DNA of 35,064 nt from Gammaproteobacteria bacterium (GTDB lineage Bacteria; Pseudomonadota; Gammaproteobacteria; Steroidobacterales; Steroidobacteraceae): positions 1 to 35,064 of the forward strand of contig SCUD01000090.1 of NCBI GenBank assembly GCA_004297335.1, given 5' to 3'. This document shows, one piece after another, positions 8,118 through 15,818 of the stretch (positions within the stretch are counted from its first letter, which is position 1; every line of letters starts with the position of its first letter). The notes beneath the pieces were generated by a model, which worked only from the letters and a program-made list of their open reading frames with translations, had not been told where the DNA came from and made no database searches. A program made the position numbers and the translations under genes.

Positions 8118-8954
8118 GTGGCCAGAGAGGCACAGGGACCAGAGCCGGGAATCGTGTCCTCGCGACCCGCCCGGCTGTTCCTGGCGCTGGCGGGCCTGTT
8201 CCTGACCAATGCGCTGATGGCCGAGTTCATCGGCGTGAAGATCTTTGCGCTGGAGGACACGCTCGGACTGCCGCCGTTCGGCTGGCAGCTCTTCGGGCAG
8301 AGCGGGTCGCTGTCGTTCACCGCGGGTGTGATGCTGTGGCCGGTCGTCTTCGTGATGACCGACGTCATCAACGAGTACTACGGCGCACGCGGCGTGCGCC
8401 TGGTGTCCTGGCTGGCCGTCGGGTTCATCAGCTACGCCTTCGTGTTTGCCTACCTCGCGATCGCGCTGGCGCCGGCCGGCTGGTGGGTGACGGTCGGTGC
8501 GGCGAACGGAGTTCCCGACATGCAGGCGGCATTCGCCAGCATCTTCGGCCAGGGCCTGTGGACGATCGGCGGCTCGATCACAGCCTTCCTGATCGGCCAG
8601 CTGATCGACGTCACCGTGTTCCACTGGATCCGGCGGCGGACCGGCGAGCGCTGGATCTGGCTACGGGCGACCGGCTCGACCGCGGTCTCGCAGCTCGTGG
8701 ACAGCTTCGTCGTACTCTATATCGCCTTCGTGCTCGGGCCGCAGCAGTGGCCGATCAGTCTCTTTCTGGCGGTTGGCACCGTGAACTACGGTTACAAGCT
8801 GAGCATGGCGATCGCACTGATTCCGCTGCTGTATCTGGCGCGGAGACTGATCGGCGCCTACCTGGGCAGCGCGACCAGCGAGTGGTTGCGGGCCGAGGCG
8901 GCGGGCGGTGGCACATCCGCGCGGGAGACGGGCCTCAGGGCCGAATCTCGATGA
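8118..8954 (+). CDS. yhhQ: Queuosine precursor transporter
   Basis: This inner-membrane protein of the Vut_1/YhhQ (COG1738) family takes up preQ0/preQ1-type precursors for queuosine tRNA modification. About six membrane helices are visible, with the family-typical second-helix charged motif FVMTDVINEYYG and the later QLIDVTVFHWIR and VSQLVDSFVVLYIAF segments, where Asp residues in QLxD repeats line the transport path. The product is 278 aa with a polar C-terminal tail. I chose GTG 8118 because GGAAGGG (8104-8110) precedes it by seven bases. Upstream in-frame codons run into the kbl promoter. No preQ1 riboswitch was seen in the leader. The 3' end overlaps the convergent caspase gene by 20 bases. 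Confidence 0.92.
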   Translation: MAREAQGPEPGIVSSRPARLFLALAGLFLTNALMAEFIGVKIFALEDTLGLPPFGWQLFGQSGSLSFTAGVMLWPVVFVMTDVINEYYGARGVRLVSWLAVGFISYAFVFAYLAIALAPAGWWVTVGAANGVPDMQAAFASIFGQGLWTIGGSITAFLIGQLIDVTVFHWIRRRTGERWIWLRATGSTAVSQLVDSFVVLYIAFVLGPQQWPISLFLAVGTVNYGYKLSMAIALIPLLYLARRLIGAYLGSATSEWLRAEAAGGGTSARETGLRAESR

Positions 8955-10920
8955 CGATCGACGTTGCCGCCCAGCCCAGGGCTGGCGCGGGCTGCGGCGC
9001 CGCGGTGTCCGCGACCAGTTGAATCCCGCGCACGGCGCGACTGGCCAGCGAATCCCGCAGGGCTGGCAGCTGGCTGGCATCGCCCGCCGCCTGGCTGACG
9101 AAACCGCGGATCACGCGCGCCGTCTCGAGGTCGCGGGCCGCGAACACGCGGATGGTGTCGCGCCCGGCCGGCGGACCGTAATCCCAGTAGAAGCCGGCCG
9201 CGTTGCCCGGCGCCAGCGCATCGGGAATCCGCTCGGGCTGTCCGGCCCGGACGAGCCCGTCCGGCAGGAAGCCCGGCCGCTGGTGATCGTTCGGGAACAA
9301 CAGGTTCAGCCGGCCCTCGGTATCCACACTGACAATGGTCAGATACGCATCGATCGGCGAGGCGACCTCGAGCACGAGACTGTTCTCTCGCGTCCGCGGG
9401 GCATCCGGCTGCCGCATCCGGAAGGCGGGCAGCTCGCTGGCGGCCAGGTCCGGTATACGAACCTCGACGGCGAAATCGGCAGCGGCGTTGTCGAGAGCGA
9501 GCAGGGCGGTCGCGCGCAGGGCTGAAGTAAGCGTCCTGAGCAAGGTCTCGACGACAGCGCCGGTGCCGGTGGTATCCGAAACTGACAGCACCTCGTGCAG
9601 GCCGCCGAGGTCGAGTACGCGCCAGCTTGCACCATCGAAGCGGATCACGAAGCGCGCGGGCTCTCCTGCGGCGACGACTTGCAGTGCCGGCAGGCCACGC
9701 CGCAGCTCGGAAATCATCGTGTCCAGGCGAGCGCCAGGCGGGCTCTCGATACGGACCGCGAGATCCCCGGTCACCGGTGGTGCGAGGGCCACGGCGCGCG
9801 CACCAGCCGGCACTGGCTGGCTGCCGAACTGGCGGCGCAGCAGCGCGTCGCGACCGTCGAGCCCCTCGACAATGCCTACCGCAAGCGCGCGGCCGAACTC
9901 GAAGCGCTCCGCATCCGCCGCATAGATCGCCCACTGCGAACCAGGCTGCGCGTTCAGGTCGAGGCCGCCGACCATTCGCAGCAGCCTGTCGCCCTCGGCC
10001 ACGACCGGCAGCCATGTGCGCCCGGCGGTCGGCACCGGCGCACCAAAAACAGGTCGCTGCAGGGCCTCGGCCGGACCCTCGAGCTGCGGCGGAGGCGGGC
10101 GCATGTACAGCTTGCGCGCGAGCTGATCGAGTTCACGCTGCGTGGCCGCGTGGACGACGCTGGCCGGGCTGCCGGCGGGCAGCGATTCGAGCGCCTGCGC
10201 CAGCGCCCAGGTGAACAGGCCGTACCAGCTCTCATTCACGGGGCCGTCCAGTGCCTCCTCGTCCGCCGGCGCGCCGGCCATCACCACGTGGGGCAGGCGT
10301 TCCGCGGTGACCACGTCGCGCGTGGTTCCGCCCCGCGTGCGGTACAGCTCGAGGCGCTCATCCGGCGGCACGAAGCGTGCAAGCAGGTTGCCAGTGCCGC
10401 GGGTGATCGTGCCGGAGTGGCAGGAGTCGAAGACCAGCAGCGTGGAGTCGTTGCGCAGGCGCGCGAAACGCCGGTCCAGTTCATCGTCAGTGATGTCCGG
10501 CACACCGGGCAGCCGCGCATCCCGTGGCAGGATGGTCTCGTCGAGGCCGTCGTCCTCTTCGCCGTTCAGGTCACGCACTTGCGAGCCGTGTCCGGAGTAA
10601 TGGAAATAGACGATGTCCCCGGGCTGGGTCGCGCGCACCAGCTGGTCGATCGCCGCGAGCACGGCACCGCGCGTCGCCGCGGCGTCGGTCAGCAGGACGA
10701 TGTCGCGTTCCGCAAAGCCGAAGCGGCTGCTCAGGATCCGCTGCATCATGCGCACGTCATTCACAGCGCCGCGCAGGTCCGGCACCCGCGCCGCGGCATA
10801 GTCGTTGACGCCGACCAGCAGCGCGCGCCGCACGGGCCCTGCGCCTGCCGTCGCGTGCCATGCCAGCAGCGCCGCGGCGAGCGCCAGGCCGGCGCGCAGG
10901 CCGTCACAACCTCGGGACAA
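8935..10920 (-). CDS. Exported caspase-family protease with DUF4384 domain
   Basis: A 661-residue protein with a signal peptide (hydrophobic core LRAGLALAAALLAW, likely cleavage after ATAGA) followed directly by a caspase p20-like domain (about residues 29-260). The catalytic dyad is visible: His111 in YFHYSGHGSQ and Cys167 in LVFDSCHSG, with the typical opening ALLVGVNDYA. A poorly recognised middle region follows, then a DUF4384-like beta domain (about 512-610: NSLVLEVASPIDAYLTIV, LNLLFPNDHQ). It therefore acts, if active, outside the cytoplasm. Metacaspase-type enzymes cleave after Arg or Lys; specificity here is unknown. I chose the TTG at 10920: GGGGAG lies seven bases before it and the signal peptide starts there. 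The first 17 bases overlap the end of the upstream caspase gene, implying coupled translation. Confidence 0.88.
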   Translation of the reverse strand: MSRGCDGLRAGLALAAALLAWHATAGAGPVRRALLVGVNDYAAARVPDLRGAVNDVRMMQRILSSRFGFAERDIVLLTDAAATRGAVLAAIDQLVRATQPGDIVYFHYSGHGSQVRDLNGEEDDGLDETILPRDARLPGVPDITDDELDRRFARLRNDSTLLVFDSCHSGTITRGTGNLLARFVPPDERLELYRTRGGTTRDVVTAERLPHVVMAGAPADEEALDGPVNESWYGLFTWALAQALESLPAGSPASVVHAATQRELDQLARKLYMRPPPPQLEGPAEALQRPVFGAPVPTAGRTWLPVVAEGDRLLRMVGGLDLNAQPGSQWAIYAADAERFEFGRALAVGIVEGLDGRDALLRRQFGSQPVPAGARAVALAPPVTGDLAVRIESPPGARLDTMISELRRGLPALQVVAAGEPARFVIRFDGASWRVLDLGGLHEVLSVSDTTGTGAVVETLLRTLTSALRATALLALDNAAADFAVEVRIPDLAASELPAFRMRQPDAPRTRENSLVLEVASPIDAYLTIVSVDTEGRLNLLFPNDHQRPGFLPDGLVRAGQPERIPDALAPGNAAGFYWDYGPPAGRDTIRVFAARDLETARVIRGFVSQAAGDASQLPALRDSLASRAVRGIQLVADTAAPQPAPALGWAATSIVIEIRP

Positions 10921-13027
10921 GGAAGAACTCCCCGGCCTCGTGGCCGGCGTAGCGCACCGGCGCGTATTCCGGCACCTGGTCGAAGCCGACGTTGCCGGCG
11001 GCATAGCTCACGCGGGCGGCGACTTCGCGATGCAAGCCCTGGCCGTCGAGGACCTCCGCATTCGAGCGCAGCACTTCCAGCAGTGCCCGCGCAAAGACTG
11101 AATGCTCGCCGCCGCCCGCATCGAGAACCGGCTCGAGGCCGCCGGAAGTCAGCACCGTGCGCGAGCGCTTCTGGCTGACTGCGCGGAGCCAGTGCAGCCG
11201 CTCGGCATCGGTTGCGCCGGTTGCGAGGCGCGCCATCGAGGACCGCGTCAGCGCGCCGGCGTAGCAGGAGTCGACCACCAGCAGCACCTGCTTGGCCTTG
11301 AGGATATTGAGGATGTCGGTGATGGCCGTGGTCGGGATCCAGTTCGCCGTGCTGCCGGGCTCGGCATCCACCGGCAGCCAGTGTCCGCGACTGTTGACCT
11401 CGTCGAGTTCCCCGTGACCGGCGTAATAAATCAGCAGGTTGTCCTCAGCGGTGAGGCGCTCGCGCAACTTGTTGAGTGCAGCGAGAATCGTGTAGCGATC
11501 GGCGTCCTGCAGCACCGTCACGGCGAAACCGTAGCGTTTCTCGAGCAGAGCGGCGACCTCGCGCGCGTCGTTGACCGCCGACTTGAGGTCCGGCAGATGG
11601 CGATAGTCGTTGTTGCCGATGACGAGCGCGTGGTAACGGCCGAAATCGATGCCGGCCCAGGGCTGGGCCGCTGGCTCCGTGGCTGGGCTGGCGGTGGCCG
11701 GGCCAGCGGTGGCCGGGGTAATGCCGCGCAGCACGAACTCGACGGCGGCGCGCTGCCCGCGCCGGTCCACGGCGACGATCGTGACCGGCGTGTCACCGGC
11801 GCTGCCGGCTACCTGCGCGGTAAATACGCCGGAGTCGTTGGGCTCGACGGGCGCATCGTTCACCGCGAGATGAAGCAGGCCCGCGGGCGCCGTGACCCGG
11901 CCGACGATGCGCCGTCCACCCTCGACCGCGCCGGCGCTGGCCGCAACCACCGTGATGCCGCGCGTCGCGAGTAGCTGCGGTTCGATGATCGCGAGCGCTG
12001 GTCCGGCGACCGGCAGATCGGCCGGTGGGGCAGGCGCGGGCGCGAGCTGGTGCTCGAGTTCCGCGATCCTCTGCGCCTGTGCGGCGGAGGTCTGTTGCAG
12101 ACCTTCGAGCTCGCCGAGCAGCCGGGTCCTGTCCGCCTGGTGCCGGGCGAGCTCGACTTCTCGCTGCCGCAGGGATTCACTGATCGTGCGGACGCGCTGC
12201 TCGCCTTCGGCGGCCCGGCGGTCGAGTTCGGCCGCGGCAGCGCCCGAGGCGGCATCGGCCGCGGCCCGCAGCGCCTGCTGCTCGGCCTGGGCCTGCTCGA
12301 GTGCCGCCTGTGCTGCATCGAGTTCCAGGCGCGCTCTCCCGACGGCCTCGCGCAGCATCTCCGTCTCACGCTGCAGCCCGGCCATTTCGCGGCGCAGCGC
12401 CTCCGCCTGCTCCACGGGTTCAGCCGGCGCGGCCCGAACGATCGGCGCGCCGGCATCCAGCTCGATCACATCGGGCAGGCCAGCTGCGCGCCGGTACCAG
12501 CGCAGCGCCTCGGCGGGGTCGCGCGGGACGCCGAGGCCCTGCTCGTAGAGGTGCCCGAGGTTGACCTGCGCACGCAATGCGCCAAGATCGGCAGCCTTGC
12601 GATACCACTGCGCCGCGGCAGCATGATCGGCTGGCACGCCCAGGCCCTTCTCGAACATCTCGCCGACGACGGTCATCGCTTCGACCTCGCCAGCCTTCGC
12701 GGCTGGCAGCCAGACTGCGAGCGAGGAGCGCAGGTCGGCTCGATCCCAGGCCACGTATTCTCCGCCACGGATCTGGCAGTCTCTGGCACTCGTACGCACC
12801 GGCCGCCGCGGGCTCAGGTAAGTGGTGCGCTGGCCGAGCTGGCGGATCTGGCCCGGCAGCAGGCAGTCGATGACGAACAACTCATCGGCCGCTGCCGGTG
12901 ACCGGGGATTCACTGCGGGCGTGACCGGTCCCCCGAGAGCGAGGCCCGCGAGCGCCGCGCCGAGGCCGATGGCAAGACGATGGCGCCGCGCTGGTCGGGT
13001 CGGGGGGCGGCGCATGCCGGCAGTCAT
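10904..13027 (-). CDS. Exported Sel1/coiled-coil/caspase-family protein
   Basis: A 707-residue multidomain protein. In order: a basic N-terminus with a hydrophobic signal or anchor segment (LAIGLGAALAGLALGG, 18-33); a cysteine-containing region; two Sel1-like repeats (about 113-184, AMTVVGEMFEKGLGVPADH and the similar NLGHLYEQGLGVPRD); a long Ala/Glu/Arg-rich coiled coil (about 205-330); an Ig-like beta domain (about 350-435); a linker rich in Pro, Ala and Thr; and a caspase domain (about 460-700) with His538 in IYYAGHGEL and Cys588 in VVDSCYAGAL. Sel1 repeats and the coiled coil suggest assembly with partners. Its ATG overlaps the stop of the upstream gene by one base and its own end overlaps the second caspase by 17, so the three act as one operon. 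Confidence 0.88.
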   Translation of the reverse strand: MTAGMRRPPTRPARRHRLAIGLGAALAGLALGGPVTPAVNPRSPAAADELFVIDCLLPGQIRQLGQRTTYLSPRRPVRTSARDCQIRGGEYVAWDRADLRSSLAVWLPAAKAGEVEAMTVVGEMFEKGLGVPADHAAAAQWYRKAADLGALRAQVNLGHLYEQGLGVPRDPAEALRWYRRAAGLPDVIELDAGAPIVRAAPAEPVEQAEALRREMAGLQRETEMLREAVGRARLELDAAQAALEQAQAEQQALRAAADAASGAAAAELDRRAAEGEQRVRTISESLRQREVELARHQADRTRLLGELEGLQQTSAAQAQRIAELEHQLAPAPAPPADLPVAGPALAIIEPQLLATRGITVVAASAGAVEGGRRIVGRVTAPAGLLHLAVNDAPVEPNDSGVFTAQVAGSAGDTPVTIVAVDRRGQRAAVEFVLRGITPATAGPATASPATEPAAQPWAGIDFGRYHALVIGNNDYRHLPDLKSAVNDAREVAALLEKRYGFAVTVLQDADRYTILAALNKLRERLTAEDNLLIYYAGHGELDEVNSRGHWLPVDAEPGSTANWIPTTAITDILNILKAKQVLLVVDSCYAGALTRSSMARLATGATDAERLHWLRAVSQKRSRTVLTSGGLEPVLDAGGGEHSVFARALLEVLRSNAEVLDGQGLHREVAARVSYAAGNVGFDQVPEYAPVRYAGHEAGEFFLVPRL

Positions 13028-13965
13028 CAGTTGTGGTGGAAGGTCAGCCGGATCTCGCGCGGCGCGAAGCTGCCGCTGGCCAGTTCCTGCGGGCTGACCG
13101 GATCGAGCGCGAAGGCGGTCTGACCGTCGAGTTCGACTTTCGCGATGTCGCGCGATTGTGGCCGCAGTGCGCGCGTGGCAACACCACAGTGAGTCAGGTT
13201 CAGTCCGGTGCCAGCCGGCGAGCCCTCCACCCGGACGATGTCGCGGGTGGTCGTCGCGAGCGCCTCGGTCGAGCAGGGCAGCATCACGAGGCGCAGGACC
13301 TCGTCGCCCTTCTGGTCGCGGAACTCATAGGTGCCGAGCGTTGCGAGCTGGCCGGCCGCGACGGCGACCCGGTCGATCTGGCGCTCGATGCCCTGTGGGT
13401 TGATGTTGTAGACCTCGACTTCGCCGGGCAGCGTCGGCCGGTAATGCACGACGAAGCGATCGCCGGTCGCGAAGACGTGCGTGGCCGGGTCGACGGGGAC
13501 CGGCCCGCTGGCCGTCTGCAGATGTACTTCGTAGGCGAGACCGGCGTACAGCGCCGGCTCCGGATACGCAGGTTCGGCATAGGCTGGCTCCGGATAGGCC
13601 GGCTGGGGAACCATCGGCGCTGGGTCCGGCACTGGTGGCAGCGGCGGGGCGTACACCTGGGCATCCATCGGCGGCGGCTGCTGCGGATACGCGGCTGGGG
13701 CCGGCGGCGCCACGCCCTGCTTGGCAAACCAGCCCAGCAGCGCGCCGTTGACGCTCTGCGTGATGCCAGTCGTGACGACCGCGCCGAGACCCTGGACCAC
13801 GGTCGCGAGCGTGCCCGCGAACAACTGGCGCAGGTTCTGCTTCAGCGAAGGCGGCCGGGCGGCCGGCTCCGGCGGCGGATAGTCCTGCGGGAAAGGTTCC
13901 TGCGCCAGGCTCGCCACCGCCAGCAATGAGGCCGCGGCGGTGATCACGCATTTCCGATGCAACAT
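13027..13965 (-). CDS. Exported proline-rich protein with DUF4384-like C-terminal domain
   Basis: First gene of the caspase operon, 312 residues. A signal peptide (MLHRKCVITAAASLLAVASLAQ) is followed by a Pro-rich stretch, a possible amphipathic or membrane-active helix (TLATVVQGLGAVVTTGITQS, about 53-72), a second Pro-rich linker containing 5-residue repeats (PEPAY/AEPAY), and a beta-rich C-terminal domain (from about 145: VHLQTASGPVPVDPATHVF, GDRFVVHYRPTLPGEVEVYN, INPQGIERQIDRVAVAAG). This last part resembles DUF4384-type domains such as the one in the third gene of the operon; that match is tentative. ATG 13965 has GGGAG about seven bases upstream. It overlaps the next gene by one base. 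Function unknown; location is probably periplasm or outer membrane. Confidence 0.8.
   Translation of the reverse strand: MLHRKCVITAAASLLAVASLAQEPFPQDYPPPEPAARPPSLKQNLRQLFAGTLATVVQGLGAVVTTGITQSVNGALLGWFAKQGVAPPAPAAYPQQPPPMDAQVYAPPLPPVPDPAPMVPQPAYPEPAYAEPAYPEPALYAGLAYEVHLQTASGPVPVDPATHVFATGDRFVVHYRPTLPGEVEVYNINPQGIERQIDRVAVAAGQLATLGTYEFRDQKGDEVLRLVMLPCSTEALATTTRDIVRVEGSPAGTGLNLTHCGVATRALRPQSRDIAKVELDGQTAFALDPVSPQELASGSFAPREIRLTFHHN
13556..13600 (-). repeat. 15-bp tandem repeat coding PEPAY units
   Basis: Three adjacent 15-bp units (13556-13570, 13571-13585, 13586-13600), the outer two differing at two bases, encode the Pro-Glu/Ala-Pro-Ala-Tyr linker of the DUF4384-like protein. The number of units could vary between strains by slippage. 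No regulatory role is suggested. Confidence 0.7.
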
Positions 13966-14099
13966 TGCAGACTCCCGATCGGGAAGACCGTGGCCGGCCG
14001 GCATGGGCGCGAGTGTACACCCGCACGATTTGCCACAGATACCCTCGGCCATGGAAAACTGCTAGGCTGAAATGAAGGATCCTGGATCATGAGACCACT

Positions 14100-15341
14100 A
14101 TGAGCAATCGCTCCTTGCCCGCCTGCGCGCTGCTTGCACTGTCGGTCATCGCCCTGCCGGCCGGGGCTGCGGACCCGGCTTTCCAGGCCTACTTCTTGCA
14201 GGTGTGCGCGACCGCAACGGGCGCGCTCGCGACGCGCTGCAGCGAGACACCGGCTGGACTCGGCGACCTCTCCGGTGACAGTGAGTCGTCGCTGAAGCCG
14301 AGCCAGAACCTGAGCCATACGAAGTCCTCGGTCGGGCTCGCCGAGGTCCGCAGCACCGAGGCCCGCGAGCGCGCCGCTGGTGTCCGCGAGGGCGGGGACT
14401 CGGCGACCGGGGCCGCCGAGGCTGCCGCCCAGCTCGGTCCCTTCAGCCTGCTGATCCATGGCCGCGTCACTTCGCTGGAGAAGGACCGGGATCCGGCCGT
14501 GCACAGCGAACGTGGTCTCGACGGTGATGGCTGGGCCCTCGAGATCGGTCTCGATCGCCGCGTATCCGATCGGGTGTTTGTCGGCGCGCTCGCCGCATTC
14601 GAGAACGTCGGCTATGACTTCGACCCGGACCTGGTCACCGGCACCTTCGTGCCGGCCGATCGGGCGGGCTCCGCCGACACGGACTCGAAATCCCTGACCC
14701 TCTATGCCGTCTGGAACGTCAGCGAGCGGTCCTTCATCGACACCTCGCTGGGCTACGGCCGGCAGCAGCACGATTTCCGCCGCAATCCGGTGGCGCAGGG
14801 CGCGCCGCGCCTGTCGCAGTTCCAGGGTCTGGTCACGGGCGACACCGACAGTCGCGTGTGGTGGGCGGCAGTGAACGCCGGGCTCGATTTCGGTTCCGGT
14901 GCGACGACCTTTGGCCCGTTCGTCGGTCTCACCTACACGAACTCCAGGATCGACTCCTACACCGAGCGGGACCTGAACTCATCAGGCCTGCACATGGCGC
15001 TCGCTGAGTGTCGCAAGACCTCCGTGCTCGGGCACCTCGGCCTGCGCGCGGATCGCGCCTTCAGCACGTCGCGGGGTGTGTTCGTGCCCCAGCTGCGCGT
15101 CGAGTACCTGCACGAATTCCGCGACCATGCGCTGACCATCAACAGCCAGTACGTACTCGACTCCGGCCCCGCGGTCTTCACGACCACAGGCGACAAGCCG
15201 GACCAGGGTCGGGTCTCCATCGGCGCCGGGGTCAACGCGATCCTGCCGAACGGCTGGATCGCCTTCGTCAATGCCGACACGCTCGTGAGCGGCGACCTCG
15301 ATCGCCACCGATTCACGCTTGGACTGCGCAAGGAACTATAG
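14100..15341 (+). CDS. Autotransporter-type outer-membrane beta-barrel protein without passenger
   Basis: A 413-residue protein with a signal peptide ([14 protein letters not shown], cleavage near residue 23), a short N-terminal region with two cysteines ([16 protein letters not shown], then [14 protein letters not shown]) and a barrel domain from about residue 120. Amphipathic strands with aromatic girdles are visible, for example [40 protein letters not shown] and [15 protein letters not shown], ending in FTLGLRKEL. The closing residue is Leu rather than the usual Phe or Trp. The passenger domain of classical autotransporters is missing; only about 95 residues precede the barrel. It is divergent from the caspase operon across a 134-bp gap in which I found no convincing promoter boxes. 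Function unknown. Confidence 0.85.
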   Translation: MSNRSLPACALLALSVIALPAGAADPAFQAYFLQVCATATGALATRCSETPAGLGDLSGDSESSLKPSQNLSHTKSSVGLAEVRSTEARERAAGVREGGDSATGAAEAAAQLGPFSLLIHGRVTSLEKDRDPAVHSERGLDGDGWALEIGLDRRVSDRVFVGALAAFENVGYDFDPDLVTGTFVPADRAGSADTDSKSLTLYAVWNVSERSFIDTSLGYGRQQHDFRRNPVAQGAPRLSQFQGLVTGDTDSRVWWAAVNAGLDFGSGATTFGPFVGLTYTNSRIDSYTERDLNSSGLHMALAECRKTSVLGHLGLRADRAFSTSRGVFVPQLRVEYLHEFRDHALTINSQYVLDSGPAVFTTTGDKPDQGRVSIGAGVNAILPNGWIAFVNADTLVSGDLDRHRFTLGLRKEL

Positions 15342-15370
15342 TCGCGGGCTGCCGGCGCCCGACCCCCCCG

Positions 15371-15799
15371 ATGCCGCCGCCACCCACACCTGCGCTGACC
15401 GCCGACACGGTCATCGAGCTGACTGATCGCCCGGGCCGGCCGATCGTGCTGATCGAGCGCCTGCATCCTCCGCCGGGCTGGGCGCTGCCGGGCGGATTCG
15501 TCGACATTGGCGAGACCGTCGAAGACGCCGCGCGGCGGGAGGCACGGGAGGAGACGGGTCTCGAGGTCCGCCTGACGCGGCTGCTTGGCGTCTATTCCGA
15601 TCCGGCGCGTGATCCGCGCGGGCACACCGTGAGTGTCGTCTTCGTGGCCGAGGCCAGCGGTGAACCACAGGCCGGTGATGACGCCGGCGTGGTGCGAGCC
15701 GTCGACCCCGCATGCCCGCCGCCGCTGGCCTTCGACCACGCGCGCATCATCGCTGATTACCTGCGGAGCCGGCGGGCCGGACCGGCAACGATCGGGTAG
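15371..15799 (+). CDS. NUDIX hydrolase
   Basis: A 142-residue protein with a complete Nudix box: [18 protein letters not shown] continuing REETGLEV, fitting GX5EX7REUXEEXGU, so metal-dependent pyrophosphohydrolase activity is expected. A preceding WALPGGF and a following [24 protein letters not shown] match the ADP-ribose/NADH pyrophosphatase-like subgroup, but the substrate cannot be fixed. The start is uncertain: ATG 15371 follows a run of C residues without a ribosome site and is followed by a Pro-rich tail. The gene ends 19 bases before putA and may share its transcript. Confidence 0.88.
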   Translation: MPPPPTPALTADTVIELTDRPGRPIVLIERLHPPPGWALPGGFVDIGETVEDAARREAREETGLEVRLTRLLGVYSDPARDPRGHTVSVVFVAEASGEPQAGDDAGVVRAVDPACPPPLAFDHARIIADYLRSRRAGPATIG

Positions 15800-15818
15800 A
15801 TCGCGCCGGGAGTATCGC

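Noticed and set aside
9595-11178. A 527-codon plus-strand open frame opposite the caspase genes
   Set aside because: It is antisense to two recognised caspases, has Arg/His/Gln-rich shadow composition and no domain; it arises from GC-rich third positions.
13966-14099. Promoter boxes in the divergent caspase/autotransporter gap
   Set aside because: TTGCCA (14030-14035) has no -10 at a usable distance; TAGGCT (14063-14068) has no matching -35.
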